Source: Kiloniellaceae bacterium (GTDB lineage Bacteria > Pseudomonadota > Alphaproteobacteria > Kiloniellales > J153). From it: a DNA stretch of 64,000 nucleotides. Location: positions 1-64,000 of the forward strand of contig JAJFGO010000061.1 in NCBI GenBank assembly GCA_021776095.1, read 5' to 3'. Both the position numbers and the translations under genes were made by a program. The notes under the pieces were generated by a model. The model did no database searches. It saw only the letters and a program-made list of their open reading frames with translations, and had not been told where the DNA came from. Below, one piece after another: positions 7,923-17,365 of the stretch. Within the stretch, counting starts at the first letter, position 1; each line of letters begins with the position of its first letter.

Positions 7923-9400
7923 TGACCCGGCTTAGCGAATTGACCATCGCCCAGTCCCGCGATGGCCTGACCAAGGGCGCGTTCTCCGCACGGGACTTGG
8001 CCGAGGCCTCGATCGCCGCCATGGAATCGGCGCGCCCGCTCAACGCCTTCATCACCGAAACGCCGGAGCGCGCGCTCGAAATGGCGGCGGCCTCCGACGC
8101 CCGGCGCGCCAAGGGCGAGGCCGGCGTGCTGGAAGGCATCCCGCTCGCGATCAAGGACCTGTTCTGTACCGAAGGCGTGCTGACCACGGCGGCGTCGCAC
8201 ATCCTGGACGGCTTCGTGCCGCCCTATGAATCGACCGTCACCGCAAACCTGTGGCGCGCCGGCGCGGTCATGTTGGGCAAGACCAACATGGACGAGTTTG
8301 CCATGGGCTCGTCCAACACCAGCAGCTATTACGGCAACGTGGAGAACCCCTGGCGCCGCCAGGGCGAGAACCGCCCCCTGGTACCAGGCGGATCTTCCGG
8401 CGGTTCCGCGGCCGCGGTCGCGGCGCGGGTCGCCCCGGGCGCGACCGGCACGGATACCGGCGGCTCGATCCGGCAGCCGGGGGCCTTTTGCGGCCTGGTC
8501 GGCATGAAGCCGACCTATGGGCGCTGCTCGCGCTGGGGCGTTGTTGCCTTTGCGTCCTCGCTCGATCAGGCCGGACCGCTGACCCGCACGGTGCGCGATT
8601 CGGCGCTCATGTTGCGCGCCATGGCCAGCTACGATCCTAAGGATTCGACCAGCGTGGACCGCCCGGTGCCGGACTACGAGGCGGCCCTGGACGGCCGGAT
8701 ACGGGGCCTGAAGATCGGTATCCCCAAGGAGTACCGGGTCGAGGGCATGCCCGAGGAGATCGAGGCCATCTGGCGGGACGGGATCAAATGGTTGGAGGCG
8801 GCCGGCGCCGCCATGATCGATATCAGCCTGCCCCACACCAAGTACGCCCTGCCGGCCTATTACATCGTCGCCCCGGCCGAGGCCTCGAGCAACCTGGCGC
8901 GCTACGATGGCGTGCGCTATGGCCTGCGCGTGCCCGGCGCGACCCCGACCGAGATGTACGAGGCAACCCGGGGCGAGGGCTTCGGCGCCGAGGTCAAGCG
9001 CCGGGTCATGATCGGCACCTACGTGCTCTCCGCCGGCTATTACGACGCTTATTACAACAAGGCGCGCCGGGTCCGCGCGCTGATCCTGCGCGATTTCACG
9101 GAGGCCTTCGAAAAGGTCGATGCGATCCTGACCCCGACCGCGCCCTCTGCGGCCTTCGCCATCGGCGAGCGTACGGACGATCCCATCTCCATGTACCTGA
9201 ACGACGTCTTCACGGTGCCGGCCAACCTCTCGGGCCTGCCGGGTATCTCGGTTCCGGCTGCGCTCGATGCCGACGGCCTGCCGCTTGGCCTGCAGGTGAT
9301 CGGCCGGGCCTTCGACGAGGAAACCATGTTGCGCGTTGCCGGCGTTCTCGAAGACGCCGCCGGTTTCGACGCCGAGCCGGCCTTCGTCGCGGGGCGGTAA
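7922..9400 (+). CDS. gatA: Aspartyl/glutamyl-tRNA amidotransferase subunit A
   Basis: A 492-residue amidase-signature enzyme that hydrolyses glutamine and passes ammonia to GatB. The Ser-cisSer-Lys triad region is visible: [13 protein letters not shown] contains the Lys, and [36 protein letters not shown] (positions around 8386-8490) contains both Ser. [20 protein letters not shown] and [16 protein letters not shown] are typical of GatA. The frame is open further upstream, but the ATG at 7922 overlaps the gatC stop and begins with the conserved LSELTI segment. Confidence 0.97.
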   Translation: MTRLSELTIAQSRDGLTKGAFSARDLAEASIAAMESARPLNAFITETPERALEMAAASDARRAKGEAGVLEGIPLAIKDLFCTEGVLTTAASHILDGFVPPYESTVTANLWRAGAVMLGKTNMDEFAMGSSNTSSYYGNVENPWRRQGENRPLVPGGSSGGSAAAVAARVAPGATGTDTGGSIRQPGAFCGLVGMKPTYGRCSRWGVVAFASSLDQAGPLTRTVRDSALMLRAMASYDPKDSTSVDRPVPDYEAALDGRIRGLKIGIPKEYRVEGMPEEIEAIWRDGIKWLEAAGAAMIDISLPHTKYALPAYYIVAPAEASSNLARYDGVRYGLRVPGATPTEMYEATRGEGFGAEVKRRVMIGTYVLSAGYYDAYYNKARRVRALILRDFTEAFEKVDAILTPTAPSAAFAIGERTDDPISMYLNDVFTVPANLSGLPGISVPAALDADGLPLGLQVIGRAFDEETMLRVAGVLEDAAGFDAEPAFVAGR

Positions 9401-9408
9401 GAGAAATG

Positions 9409-9489
9409 TTGAACCACAGAGGCACAGAGGCACAGAGGGTATTTAATTATCTTAGTTTCTCCGTGTCTCTGTACCTCTGTGGTTAATTC
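9409..9489. repeat. Imperfect palindromic repeat between gatA and gatB
   Basis: The left arm (about 9412-9438) carries three copies of a CACAGAGG-like unit. The right arm (about 9459-9484) is its imperfect reverse complement, and the loop is AT-rich (TTTAATTATCTTAG). This layout of CCACAGAGGCACAGAG arms resembles short interspersed repeats seen in many environmental bacteria. It lies within what should be one operon, so it may form a hairpin in the gatA-gatB mRNA. A shorter, degraded relative may lie near 30818-30850. Confidence 0.7.
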
Positions 9490-9510
9490 AAAGCGGTTAG
9501 GTTTAGGCGA

Positions 9511-10968
9511 ATGTCCTTGATTCAAGGCGAGACCGGCGAGTGGGAAATGGTCATCGGGTTGGAAGTCCATGCCCAGGTGATCGCCGAGTCCAAGCTGTTC
9601 TCCGGCGCGGCGACCGCTTTCGGGGCGGAGCCGAATACCCAGGTCTCGTTGGTCGACGCCGCCATGCCGGGCATGTTGCCGGTGCTCAACGAGAAGAGCG
9701 TCGAGCAGGCGGTCAAGACCGGCCTGGGCCTCAACGCCCAGATCAATCTGAGCAGTGTGTTCGAGCGCAAGAACTACTTTTATCCCGACCTGCCACAAGG
9801 ATATCAGATCTCGCAGTATCTGCAGCCGATCGTCGGCGAGGGCGTGGTCACACTCGACCTGCCCGATGGTAGCGCGAAGGAGGTCGGGATCGAACGACTG
9901 CACCTGGAGCAGGACGCCGGCAAGAGCCTGCACGACCAGCACCCGAGCCAAACCTATATCGACCTCAATCGCTCTGGCGTGACCTTGATGGAAATCGTCT
10001 CAAAGCCCGACATGCGCTCCGCCGAGGAGGTCGGCGCTTATCTGGAGAAGCTGCGTTCGATCCTGCGATACCTGGGCACCTGCACGAGCAACATGGAGGA
10101 AGGGTCCATGCGTTGCGACGTGAACGTATCGGTGCGTCACCCGGGCGAGGCTCTAGGGACGCGCACCGAGACCAAGAACGTGAACTCGATCCGCTTCGCC
10201 AAGCAGGCCATCGAGCACGAAGCCAAGCGCCAGATCGCCTTGATCGAAGGCGGCGGCGCGGTGGTTCAGGAGACCCGGCTGTTCGATCCCAACAAGGGCG
10301 TGACCCGTGCCATGCGCAGCAAGGAAGAGGCGCACGACTACCGCTATTTCCCCGACCCGGACCTTCTGCCGGTCGTGCTGGATGCCGATTGGGTCGCGGC
10401 CTTGAAGCGCGATCTGCCGGAATTGCCGGACGCTAAGAAGGCGCGCTTCATCGCCGATTTCGGCTTGAACGCCTACGATGCCGGGGTATTGGTCGCGGAG
10501 CGCGAGATCGCGGAATTTTTCGAGGCGGTCGTAGCCAGCGGGAAGGGGTGCGATCCCAAGCAGGCGGCGAACTGGGTAACCGGTGCCTTCTTCGGTGCCT
10601 TGAACCGAGACGGCATCGAAATCGCCGCGGCGCCCGTGAACGCCGCCAAGCTGGGCGGCCTGCTCGAGCTCTTGGACGCGGGTACCATTTCCGGGCGGAT
10701 CGCCAAGGACGTCTTCGACGCCATGTGGGACAGCGGCAAGGACGCCGCGGCCATCGTCGAGGAAAAGGGCCTGAAGCAGATCTCCGATACCGGTGCCATT
10801 GAAGCGATCGTCGACCAAGTGATTGCCGACAACCCGGGTCAGGTCGAGCAGTTCAAATCGGGCAACGAGAAGGTGCTGGGCTGGTTCGTCGGCCAGATCA
10901 TGAAGGCCAGCCAAGGTAAGGCCAACCCGGGCATGGTCAATCAACTGCTTCGCAAGAAACTCGGCTAA
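9511..10968 (+). CDS. gatB: Aspartyl/glutamyl-tRNA amidotransferase subunit B
   Basis: A 485-residue protein with all the GatB hallmarks: [13 protein letters not shown] near the start, [33 protein letters not shown], then [17 protein letters not shown] and KNVNSIRF. The C-terminal YqeY-like tail ends with [20 protein letters not shown]. GatB phosphorylates the misacylated tRNA's Glu or Asp side chain and performs the amidation with ammonia from GatA. Full length. It follows gatA after 110 bases occupied by a palindromic repeat. Confidence 0.97.
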   Translation: MSLIQGETGEWEMVIGLEVHAQVIAESKLFSGAATAFGAEPNTQVSLVDAAMPGMLPVLNEKSVEQAVKTGLGLNAQINLSSVFERKNYFYPDLPQGYQISQYLQPIVGEGVVTLDLPDGSAKEVGIERLHLEQDAGKSLHDQHPSQTYIDLNRSGVTLMEIVSKPDMRSAEEVGAYLEKLRSILRYLGTCTSNMEEGSMRCDVNVSVRHPGEALGTRTETKNVNSIRFAKQAIEHEAKRQIALIEGGGAVVQETRLFDPNKGVTRAMRSKEEAHDYRYFPDPDLLPVVLDADWVAALKRDLPELPDAKKARFIADFGLNAYDAGVLVAEREIAEFFEAVVASGKGCDPKQAANWVTGAFFGALNRDGIEIAAAPVNAAKLGGLLELLDAGTISGRIAKDVFDAMWDSGKDAAAIVEEKGLKQISDTGAIEAIVDQVIADNPGQVEQFKSGNEKVLGWFVGQIMKASQGKANPGMVNQLLRKKLG

Positions 10969-11032
10969 CAAAAATCTGCGCTGGCCTTGCTGTCGCGCTT
11001 GCGCGGCCCGCGCGAATCGTTAGGTTGCGCCC

Positions 11033-11416
11033 ATGGCTCGCACAAAAAATCTATACGACTGCAACAAGTGTCCGGCGTATTGCTGTTCCTACGCGCGCAT
11101 CATCCTCAAGAAAAAGGATATCGAGCGTCTGGCCAAGCACCACGATCTGGACTACGAGGCCGCGCGCAGGAAGTTCACCCGCAAGGGGCACGAGAAGGGC
11201 GAGATCATTCTACGCCACAAGAAGGACGAGCACTACGGCACAATCTGCCGTTTCGTCGATTCCGAGACCCGCGACTGTACGGTCTATAAGGCCCGCCCCG
11301 CGATCTGCCGCGACTTCCCCGGCACGCGGCGCTGCGGCTACTACGATTTCCTGAAGTTCGAGCGCCGCTCCCAGGAAGACGACGAATACGTCTCCACGAC
11401 CTGGAACGAACGCTAA
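11033..11416 (+). CDS. YkgJ-family cysteine cluster protein
   Basis: A 127-residue protein with the Cys layout of the YkgJ/zinc- or iron-chelating family: CNKCPAYCCSY near residue 10, then ICRF, DCTVYKARPAICRDFPGTRRC and GYYDF. About eight Cys are present in the expected order. The family is thought to bind metal (possibly Fe-S) but its role is not established. The gene stands 64 bases after gatB on the same strand and may be read through from it. Its last bases overlap the convergent acetyltransferase gene by four. Confidence 0.88.
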   Translation: MARTKNLYDCNKCPAYCCSYARIILKKKDIERLAKHHDLDYEAARRKFTRKGHEKGEIILRHKKDEHYGTICRFVDSETRDCTVYKARPAICRDFPGTRRCGYYDFLKFERRSQEDDEYVSTTWNER

Positions 11417-12126
11417 GCCGGCTCTTGGCGCGCCGTCAGGCGGGTTTTCTGCCGCCCTTGTTCATCGAAGTTTTCCGGCGCGAGCCAAGCCTGGAACGCT
11501 GCCTTGATCGCCGGCCAGTCTTGGTCGGTGATCGCATACCAGGCCGTGTCGCGGTTGCGGCCTTTGTAGATCGTGGCCTGTCGGAACAAGCCCTCGTAGC
11601 GGAAACCAAGGCGTTCGGCCGCCGCGCATGACGGCGCGTTCAAGGCGTCGCACTTCCACTCATAGCGCCGATAGCCGAGTTCGTCGAAGACTCGCGCCAT
11701 CATCAGGTACATGGCCTCTGTTGCCGCCGCGGTTTGTTGCAGGGGTGGGGCGAAGTTGATATGGCCGACCTCGATCGCGCCGTTCTTCGGATCGATCCTC
11801 ATGTAACTCGCGACCCCCGCTGCCGCGCCGCTGCGCTTGTCGATCACGGCGTGGAACAGGGGATCTTCGCTCCGGCAAACCGTGCTCGCCCAATCGCGAT
11901 AGGCCTCCAAACGATCGAATGGGCCATAGGGCAGGTAGGTCCAGATCCTATCTTCGGCATCTTTCCGGTTGGCGGCATGAAGCGCGTCGGCGTGGCGGGC
12001 GGGGTCGAGCGGCTCGACCTGGCAATAGGCGCCCTCTACGACCGTACGGGGCGGCCGCGAGCGCGGGGTCCAGCCGGGGACCGGAAAACCGATCGGCTGT
12101 CCCAGGTGATTGCGATAGTTGGTCAA
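11413..12126 (-). CDS. GNAT-family N-acetyltransferase (RimJ/RimL-like)
   Basis: A 237-residue protein whose centre and C-terminus match GNAT_3/RimL-type acetyltransferases: YCQVEPLDPARHADAL, RIDPKNGAIEVGHINFAPP, QTAAATEAMYLMMARVFDELGYRRYEWKCDALN and SCAAAERLGFRYEGLFRQA (acetyl-CoA binding loop). Many homologues act on small molecules or protein N-termini. No ATG is well placed. The likely start is TTG at 12126, overlapping the TGA of the upstream cupin gene (TTGA), though the ribosome site is weak. The two genes should be translationally coupled. Confidence 0.87.
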   Translation of the reverse strand: MTNYRNHLGQPIGFPVPGWTPRSRPPRTVVEGAYCQVEPLDPARHADALHAANRKDAEDRIWTYLPYGPFDRLEAYRDWASTVCRSEDPLFHAVIDKRSGAAAGVASYMRIDPKNGAIEVGHINFAPPLQQTAAATEAMYLMMARVFDELGYRRYEWKCDALNAPSCAAAERLGFRYEGLFRQATIYKGRNRDTAWYAITDQDWPAIKAAFQAWLAPENFDEQGRQKTRLTARQEPA

Positions 12127-12800
12127 TCGAGGGGTGGCCTTAGGTGTCCGCGCTTGCGGTAAAAGGTACAGGCCTTGGTCGCGCGCGCGCCGAACTCGGC
12201 ACCGTCCGGTATCCGAATCCAGCTGCCTTCGCCGTAGTTCTGGCCGTCGAACTTGAAGCCGCCTTGGGTAACGAAGACCTCGATCCCGCCAGGACAATCC
12301 CGGCGCGGCAGGCTGGCGCCGGCGGATATGTGTACCAAGTCCATGATTTCCGGATGGGCCGTATGTTGGTAGAGCGGCAGGATATCGATGCCTGGCACCG
12401 GGCCCGGCTGCCACTTGGCCTTATTCGTGTCTTTCACCACATGATTGCGGCGATCGCCGCCGTATTGGCGCAGCTTGACGAACAGAACGCAGCCCTTGCG
12501 CGACCCCGGCGCGTGGCGGAATCCGGGCGGGTTGAGCAGGTAGCTTCCGGCCGGATAATCGCCGTGTTCGTCGGTGAAAATCCCCTTCAGGACCAGGATC
12601 TCCTCGCCCTCCGGATGGCCGTGTTCGGGAAAGCTGGATTTTGCGTCGTAGCGGACCACCGAGGTAACCCGGCTTTGTTCGCCGCCGAGCAAGTCGAGCC
12701 GCTTGCGCCACACGCTCGGGCTTGGGCTGGCTTGCCACTCCAGCGCCGCCGTATCGGCGAAGGCGGGGCGGGCCAAATCGGCGTTGAGCGGTTGGTCCAT
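12123..12800 (-). CDS. Double-cupin (ChrR-like) protein
   Basis: A 225-residue protein with two tandem cupin domains. Domain one includes FPEHGHPEGEEILVLKGIFTDEHGDYPAGSYLLNPPGFRH, with the metal-binding His/Glu set. Domain two, from about residue 130, includes CPGGIEVFVTQGGF and GSWIRIPDG and has fewer metal ligands. This layout resembles ChrR-type cupins that act as anti-sigma factors or dioxygenases, but the zinc-binding N-terminal anti-sigma segment is absent and no sigma factor adjoins. An enzyme or a metal-binding stress protein is equally possible. The stop overlaps the TTG start of the acetyltransferase gene. Confidence 0.8.
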   Translation of the reverse strand: MDQPLNADLARPAFADTAALEWQASPSPSVWRKRLDLLGGEQSRVTSVVRYDAKSSFPEHGHPEGEEILVLKGIFTDEHGDYPAGSYLLNPPGFRHAPGSRKGCVLFVKLRQYGGDRRNHVVKDTNKAKWQPGPVPGIDILPLYQHTAHPEIMDLVHISAGASLPRRDCPGGIEVFVTQGGFKFDGQNYGEGSWIRIPDGAEFGARATKACTFYRKRGHLRPPLD

Positions 12801-12996
12801 CGCGTTCGCCTTCCGCTATTCTTCCAAGGGCCGGGGGCAATGCGTCCAGATAAACGTGCCGCGAGGCTCCTGTCTAGAGGCTAGTGCGGTAAAACCCTTC
12901 GCCGACTGGGCTTGAGTTTCGCGGAGCCGCGTGCGTCACTTGCTCCAGGATGCGGCGTGGACCTTGCCGCTCGAGCAACACCGGGAGCCTTATTCG

Positions 12997-13692
12997 ATGA
13001 TCGACCTCTACACCTGGCCAACGCCCAACGGGCACAAGATCCACATCATGCTGGAAGAGACTGGTCTTGCCTACAACGTTATTCCGATCGATATCTCGGC
13101 CGGGGCGCAGTTCGAACCCGCGTTCTTGAAGATCAGCCCGAACAACAAGATGCCCGCGATCGTCGATCCGGAAGGGCCGGACGGCAAGCCGATCTCGTTG
13201 TTCGAATCGGGCGCGATTCTGATCTATCTGGCGGACAAGACCGGCCAATTCCTGCCCACCGAGCCGCGCCAACGCTACACCGTCCTGCAATGGTTGATGT
13301 TTCAGATGGGCGGTGTCGGGCCCATGCTCGGTCAGGCCCACCATTTCCGGATCTATGCGCCGGAAAAGTTGGATTACGCGTATGATCGTTACACCAACGA
13401 GGCCAAGCGCCTGTACGGCGTCCTCGATCGCCGTTTGGGGGAGGCGGCCTACCTGGCCGGCGACGACTACACCATCGCCGACATGGCGACTTTCCCCTGG
13501 CTGCGCTCGCACGAGAATCAGGGCGTCGATTTGAACGATTTTCCCCATGTGAAACATTGGTTCGAGGGTATTGCGGCTCGCCCGGCGGTGCAGCGCGGGG
13601 TCGAGGTCTTGGCCGATCGCCGCCGCCAAGGACCGATCGACGACAAGGCGCGCGAGGTGATGTTCGGCGCAACCCAGTATCAGCAGCGTTGA
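12997..13692 (+). CDS. Glutathione S-transferase, YghU/YfcG-like, copy 1
   Basis: A 231-residue GST. The thioredoxin-like N-terminal domain has IDLYTWPTPNGHKIHIMLEE and KISPNNKMPAIVDPEGPDG, then the glutathione-binding FESGAILIYLADKTGQF. The helical C-terminal domain has MFQMGGVGPMLGQAHHF and YTIADMATFPW. The TWPTPNG motif, with Asn rather than Ser or Cys at the thiol-activating position, is characteristic of the Nu class, which has disulfide-bond reductase activity. I chose the ATG at 12997 because it starts the fold and has a GGGAG ribosome site; an ATG-like extension upstream is non-conserved. A close paralogue lies at 16652. Confidence 0.92.
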   Translation: MIDLYTWPTPNGHKIHIMLEETGLAYNVIPIDISAGAQFEPAFLKISPNNKMPAIVDPEGPDGKPISLFESGAILIYLADKTGQFLPTEPRQRYTVLQWLMFQMGGVGPMLGQAHHFRIYAPEKLDYAYDRYTNEAKRLYGVLDRRLGEAAYLAGDDYTIADMATFPWLRSHENQGVDLNDFPHVKHWFEGIAARPAVQRGVEVLADRRRQGPIDDKAREVMFGATQYQQR

Positions 13693-13823
13693 AGGACCGG
13701 TCCCGCCAGTCGGCGCCTCGTAGCCAGTGGTAAGACGATCGCGGTGGCCATCCTGTGCGCGGGGGCAGCGTGTCCTACGACGTCAGTTTCATGACGCGCC
13801 TGGGCCTGTAGGCGGGGCAAACC

Positions 13824-13907
13824 TTACCGCAAGGCAAATACAACCGCCGCGGCGACCGTCAGGCATGTGATGGCCCAGAGTATGCGAATAAGCAGGCGGT
13901 GGCGCAT
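13824..13907 (-). CDS. Possible 27-residue single-helix microprotein
   Basis: A very short frame begins with ATG 12 bases after the stop of the ferric-reductase-like gene, on the same strand. It encodes a basic start (Met-Arg-His-Arg), a continuous hydrophobic stretch of about 19 residues rich in Ile, Ala, Val and Leu, and ends Ala-Leu-Arg-stop. It could be a single-pass membrane microprotein accompanying the membrane reductase. There is no strong ribosome site, and short hydrophobic frames arise by chance, so this is tentative. Confidence 0.3.
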   Translation of the reverse strand: MRHRLLIRILWAITCLTVAAAVVFALR

Positions 13908-13919
13908 CGGCAATCGCGC

Positions 13920-15296
13920 TCAGTCGTAGCTGAATTTTTCGGACACGATCTGGTGCATCGGCGCGCCGAGGCCTTCCAGAACGTCCTCGACGCTGTCAAT
14001 CATTGGCGCCGGTCCGCACACGAAGTAGAGCCAGTCCGCGTGGTGCTCGAATCCCGCCAGGGCGCCGATCGTCGACCGGTCTAGCTGGCCGATCGCGCCG
14101 GTCCAATCGGGTGGCGGCTGTGAGAGGACATGATGAACCTTGAGGTCTAGCTTGACGGTCATCTCCTCCAACTCTTGCCGAAAAAGGATCTGTTCGACAA
14201 CGCGATTGCCATAGACGAGCTGCATCGGGCGTGGGTCTCGTTCCGCCTGCAGCTGACGCAGAAGGCCCATGATCGGCGCCATTCCGACGCCACCGGCGAT
14301 GAAGGCGATACCGGCACCCTTGCGTCCCGCCAGAGTAAAGCTGCCATGGGGGCCATCGACGTAGGCACGGCTGCCAAGCGGAATCTCGCCGATCCTTTTC
14401 GTGAAATCGCCGGCCTCCTTGATCGTGAAGCCGATTTGGGGACGCTCCGCCGGGCAGGAACTGATCGAGAAGGGATGCTCGGTGACCGAGAAGGGTGAAC
14501 GCCCGAGCGTCAACCAGACGAATTGCCCGGCCTCGAATTCCAGGGCCTCGCCCCCTGTCGGCTCGATCACTAGGCTCCAAGTTTTCAGCGCGAGTTTGTC
14601 CAACGATGCCACGCGGTAAGAATGGCCGAGCTGGCGCAGCGGTGTGACGACATAAACGAACAAGAGAGTCAGCAAGGCGATGCCAACCATGACCAGCCAG
14701 AATATCTCCAGCGCCTGGTGATCGCTGTAGCGCCCCGCCTCGATCGCGTGATGCGCCCCGGCGACGGCAATGGCCCCGGCACAAAGACCGTGAGAAACCC
14801 GCCACACCTCGTACCGGAAGGGCAGCTTGTCGCGGGCGATTCCCATCACGATCATGACACTTAGCAGCAGCCAGCCAAAAATACCCGTGGCGAGCGAGGC
14901 GCCATCCAATCCGAGAGTAAGTTGCTGGGTCGGATCCCAAGGGCGCGGCCGGTCGAGGGGAGTGGCATAGATAAAGGGGTGGATCAGTAAGAAGACGGTT
15001 AGGGAGCGCGCGATGAGTTGATGAAACCGCATGGTAAGATCGATCCCGATCCGCCCGGAAACGGGCTGGAACCGGCCGGAGAGAACGAATTCGATCAGCA
15101 GCATGGCGAAGGCGACCATCGCCAGTCCGGAGGAAAGCTCGTCCCAGAATCCGCGCGGTGGCAGACCCTGGGCATAGGCGAGCCCGAGAGGCGCAAATGC
15201 AACCGCGACGTAGCCGAATAGCAGGGGAATGGCATGCAGGCCGCGCGGGGCCCGATTCTTTTGCTTCTTGCCTAGTTTCCACATGTCACCTGCCAT
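13920..15296 (-). CDS. Ferric reductase-like transmembrane NAD(P)H/FAD oxidoreductase
   Basis: About 458 residues. The N-terminal half has six or so membrane helices with paired His in RFHQLIARSLTVFLLIHPF and in VWRVSHGLCAGAIAVAGAHHAI, expected to bind two haems. From about residue 210 comes a ferredoxin-reductase module: FAD-binding HPFSISS, NAD(P)-binding GGVGMAPIMGLLRQL, and the C-terminal FVCGPAPMIDSVEDVL. The family (FRE/NOX type) moves electrons from NAD(P)H across the inner membrane to metal ions or oxygen. Two Met at 15296 and 15284 could start it; I list the longer. A further upstream in-frame extension lacks homology. It is divergent from the trans-sulfuration gene. Confidence 0.87.
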   Translation of the reverse strand: MAGDMWKLGKKQKNRAPRGLHAIPLLFGYVAVAFAPLGLAYAQGLPPRGFWDELSSGLAMVAFAMLLIEFVLSGRFQPVSGRIGIDLTMRFHQLIARSLTVFLLIHPFIYATPLDRPRPWDPTQQLTLGLDGASLATGIFGWLLLSVMIVMGIARDKLPFRYEVWRVSHGLCAGAIAVAGAHHAIEAGRYSDHQALEIFWLVMVGIALLTLLFVYVVTPLRQLGHSYRVASLDKLALKTWSLVIEPTGGEALEFEAGQFVWLTLGRSPFSVTEHPFSISSCPAERPQIGFTIKEAGDFTKRIGEIPLGSRAYVDGPHGSFTLAGRKGAGIAFIAGGVGMAPIMGLLRQLQAERDPRPMQLVYGNRVVEQILFRQELEEMTVKLDLKVHHVLSQPPPDWTGAIGQLDRSTIGALAGFEHHADWLYFVCGPAPMIDSVEDVLEGLGAPMHQIVSEKFSYD

Positions 15297-15442
15297 CGAA
15301 TCAGCGATCAGCCCATTCAGCCATCTGAGCAGGAGTCGTCGGCGCGTGCATCCCTTATTAGGTCTCATGTCGGGTCCCGCATTTCGCGACGCTCGGCAAG
15401 TGCTGCTTGGCAGGCGCGGTAGCACCGGGTAAGGCTTACTTA

Positions 15443-16621
15443 ATGAGCGACGAACGCGAATTGAAGCCCGCGACCCTGTTGGCCCACGGGGGCCGGCGGC
15501 CGGAGGACGACGGCGGCGACGTGGCGCCGCCGCTGCACCCCTCGACCAATTACGCGCGCGACGAGGCCTATAGCCTGATCAATCCGGCTGGCAGCTACAG
15601 CCGCGACGCCAACCCGACCTACCTACCGGTCGAGCGGATGCTGGCCAGGCTGGAGGGCGGCGAGGAGGCCTTGCTGTTCGGTTCCGGTATGGCGGCGACC
15701 GCGGCCGTGGTCCAAGCGCTCAAGCCCGGCGATCACATCGTTGGCCTTAAGGTCATGTATTGGGGCATCCGCGGCTGGCTGATCGATTTCTGCGCCGATT
15801 GGGGCCTGGGGTTGGACCTTGCCGACGCGGCCGATCCGCAATCTCTGGCCCAGGCGATTCAGCCGGGCCGGACCAAGCTGGTCTGGATCGAATCGCCCTG
15901 CAATCCGACCTGGGACGTGGTCGATATCGTCGATGCGGCCAGGATCGCACACCAGGCCGGCGCCCGCCTGGCGGTGGATTCCACCGTCGCGACGCCGGTC
16001 CATACCCGGCCGATCGAACTGGGCGCGGATATGGTCATGCATTCGGCGACCAAGTCGCTGAACGGGCATGGCGACGCCGTGGCGGGCCTCTTGGTCACCG
16101 CGCGGAAGGACGCGTTTTGGGACCGGGTCCACGCCAACCGGGCCAACGGTGGCGCCGTGCTGGGGCCCTTCGAGACCTGGCTGCTGCATCGCGGCCTGCG
16201 CACCTTGCACCTGCGGGTCGATCGGTCCAGCGCCAACGCGCTGGCTATTGCCCGGCATTTCCACGACCACCCGAAGCTCACGGCGGTGCTCTATCCGGGC
16301 CTGGAAAGTCACCCGGGACACGCCATCGCCAAGCGCCAAATGCAGGGCGGCTACGGCGCCATGATGAGCCTGCGGGTCAAGGCCGCGCCGGGCGGGGCGG
16401 ACGCCACGGCGCTCGGTGCCGCGGCACTCGGCGTTGCCGCGCGCTGTAAGCTCATCGTGCGGGCGACCTCCCTGGGTGGCACCGAAAGCCTGATCGAACA
16501 CCGCGCCAGCGTCGAGGGCCCGACCAGCCCGATCCCGGCCGATCTCCTGCGCCTCTCCATCGGCATCGAGGATAAGGACGATCTGATCGCCGATTTGGAA
16601 CAGGCGCTGGCGGCGGCTTAG
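15443..16621 (+). CDS. Trans-sulfuration PLP-dependent enzyme (cystathionine gamma-synthase/lyase family)
   Basis: A 392-residue fold-type I PLP enzyme of the Cys/Met metabolism family. Visible marks are PATLLAHGGRRPEDDGGDVAPPL at the N-terminus, LEGGEEALLFGSGMAATAAV, IESPCNPTWDVVDI with the Asn/Asp contacts, and the Lys-PLP motif HSATKSLNGHGDAVAG. The C-terminus has RATSLGGTESLIEHRAS. Members make cystathionine, cleave it, or act as methionine gamma-lyase or O-acetylhomoserine sulfhydrylase; the specific activity cannot be told here. It sits 30 bases before a GST paralogue on the same strand, so the two are probably co-transcribed. Confidence 0.9.
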   Translation: MSDERELKPATLLAHGGRRPEDDGGDVAPPLHPSTNYARDEAYSLINPAGSYSRDANPTYLPVERMLARLEGGEEALLFGSGMAATAAVVQALKPGDHIVGLKVMYWGIRGWLIDFCADWGLGLDLADAADPQSLAQAIQPGRTKLVWIESPCNPTWDVVDIVDAARIAHQAGARLAVDSTVATPVHTRPIELGADMVMHSATKSLNGHGDAVAGLLVTARKDAFWDRVHANRANGGAVLGPFETWLLHRGLRTLHLRVDRSSANALAIARHFHDHPKLTAVLYPGLESHPGHAIAKRQMQGGYGAMMSLRVKAAPGGADATALGAAALGVAARCKLIVRATSLGGTESLIEHRASVEGPTSPIPADLLRLSIGIEDKDDLIADLEQALAAA

Positions 16622-16651
16622 CCGAGCCACGGAAGACCTCAGGGAGATCCC

Positions 16652-17305
16652 ATGCCCATCGCGCTGTACACCTGGAGCACGCCCAATGGGCGCAAGATCT
16701 CGATCGCCTTGGAGGAGATGGCGCTGCCCTATAGCGTCCATGCCGTCGACATCGGCAAGGACCAGCAGTTCGCGCCGGATTTCCTGAAGATCAGCCCGAA
16801 CAACAAGATCCCGGCCATCGTCGATTCCGAGGGGCCGGACGGCGATCCGATCAGCGTGTTCGAAAGCGGCGCGATTTTGATCTATCTGGCGGAAAAGACG
16901 GGTCGCTTTCTGCCGCGTGCGCCGCGGGCCCGCACCGCGGTCATGGAATGGCTGATGTTTCAGATGGGCGGCTTTGGGCCCATGCTGGGCCAGGCGCACC
17001 ATTTTCGGCGTATGGCGAAGGAGCAGGTGCCCTATGCCATCGAGCGGTATTCCAATGAGGCCAAGCGTCTCTACGGGGTCATGGATAAGCGCCTTGGGGA
17101 GGTCGAATACCTGGCCGGCGATTACTCGATCGCCGATATGGCGACCTTGCCCTGGGCGGCGCGCCATCCCTGGCAGGGCATCGAGCTGCCCGATTATCCC
17201 AATGTGAAGCGCTGGTACGATGCTCAGGCCGCGCGTCCGGCGGTTCAGCGCGGCATGGAGATCCCCGCAGGCAAACCCTCAGGTTGGACCCCGCCGGATC
17301 CTTGA
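16652..17305 (+). CDS. Glutathione S-transferase, YghU/YfcG-like, copy 2
   Basis: A 217-residue paralogue of the GST at 12997, sharing the YTWSTPNGRKISIALEE start, KISPNNKIPAIVDSEGPDG, FESGAILIYLAEKTGRF and MFQMGGFGPMLGQAHHF. It lacks the C-terminal 15-20 residues of copy 1. Thr-Pro-Asn at the active site again suggests a disulfide-reductase type. A GGGAG site is positioned before the ATG. Co-directional with the trans-sulfuration enzyme 30 bases upstream, which suggests a shared role in thiol metabolism. Confidence 0.92.
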   Translation: MPIALYTWSTPNGRKISIALEEMALPYSVHAVDIGKDQQFAPDFLKISPNNKIPAIVDSEGPDGDPISVFESGAILIYLAEKTGRFLPRAPRARTAVMEWLMFQMGGFGPMLGQAHHFRRMAKEQVPYAIERYSNEAKRLYGVMDKRLGEVEYLAGDYSIADMATLPWAARHPWQGIELPDYPNVKRWYDAQAARPAVQRGMEIPAGKPSGWTPPDP

Positions 17306-17365
17306 GCCCCCGGGGTACCCTCGAGGCGTGCCGGCGCGGGCCTCTCGGACTTGGAAAGAGCGGCT

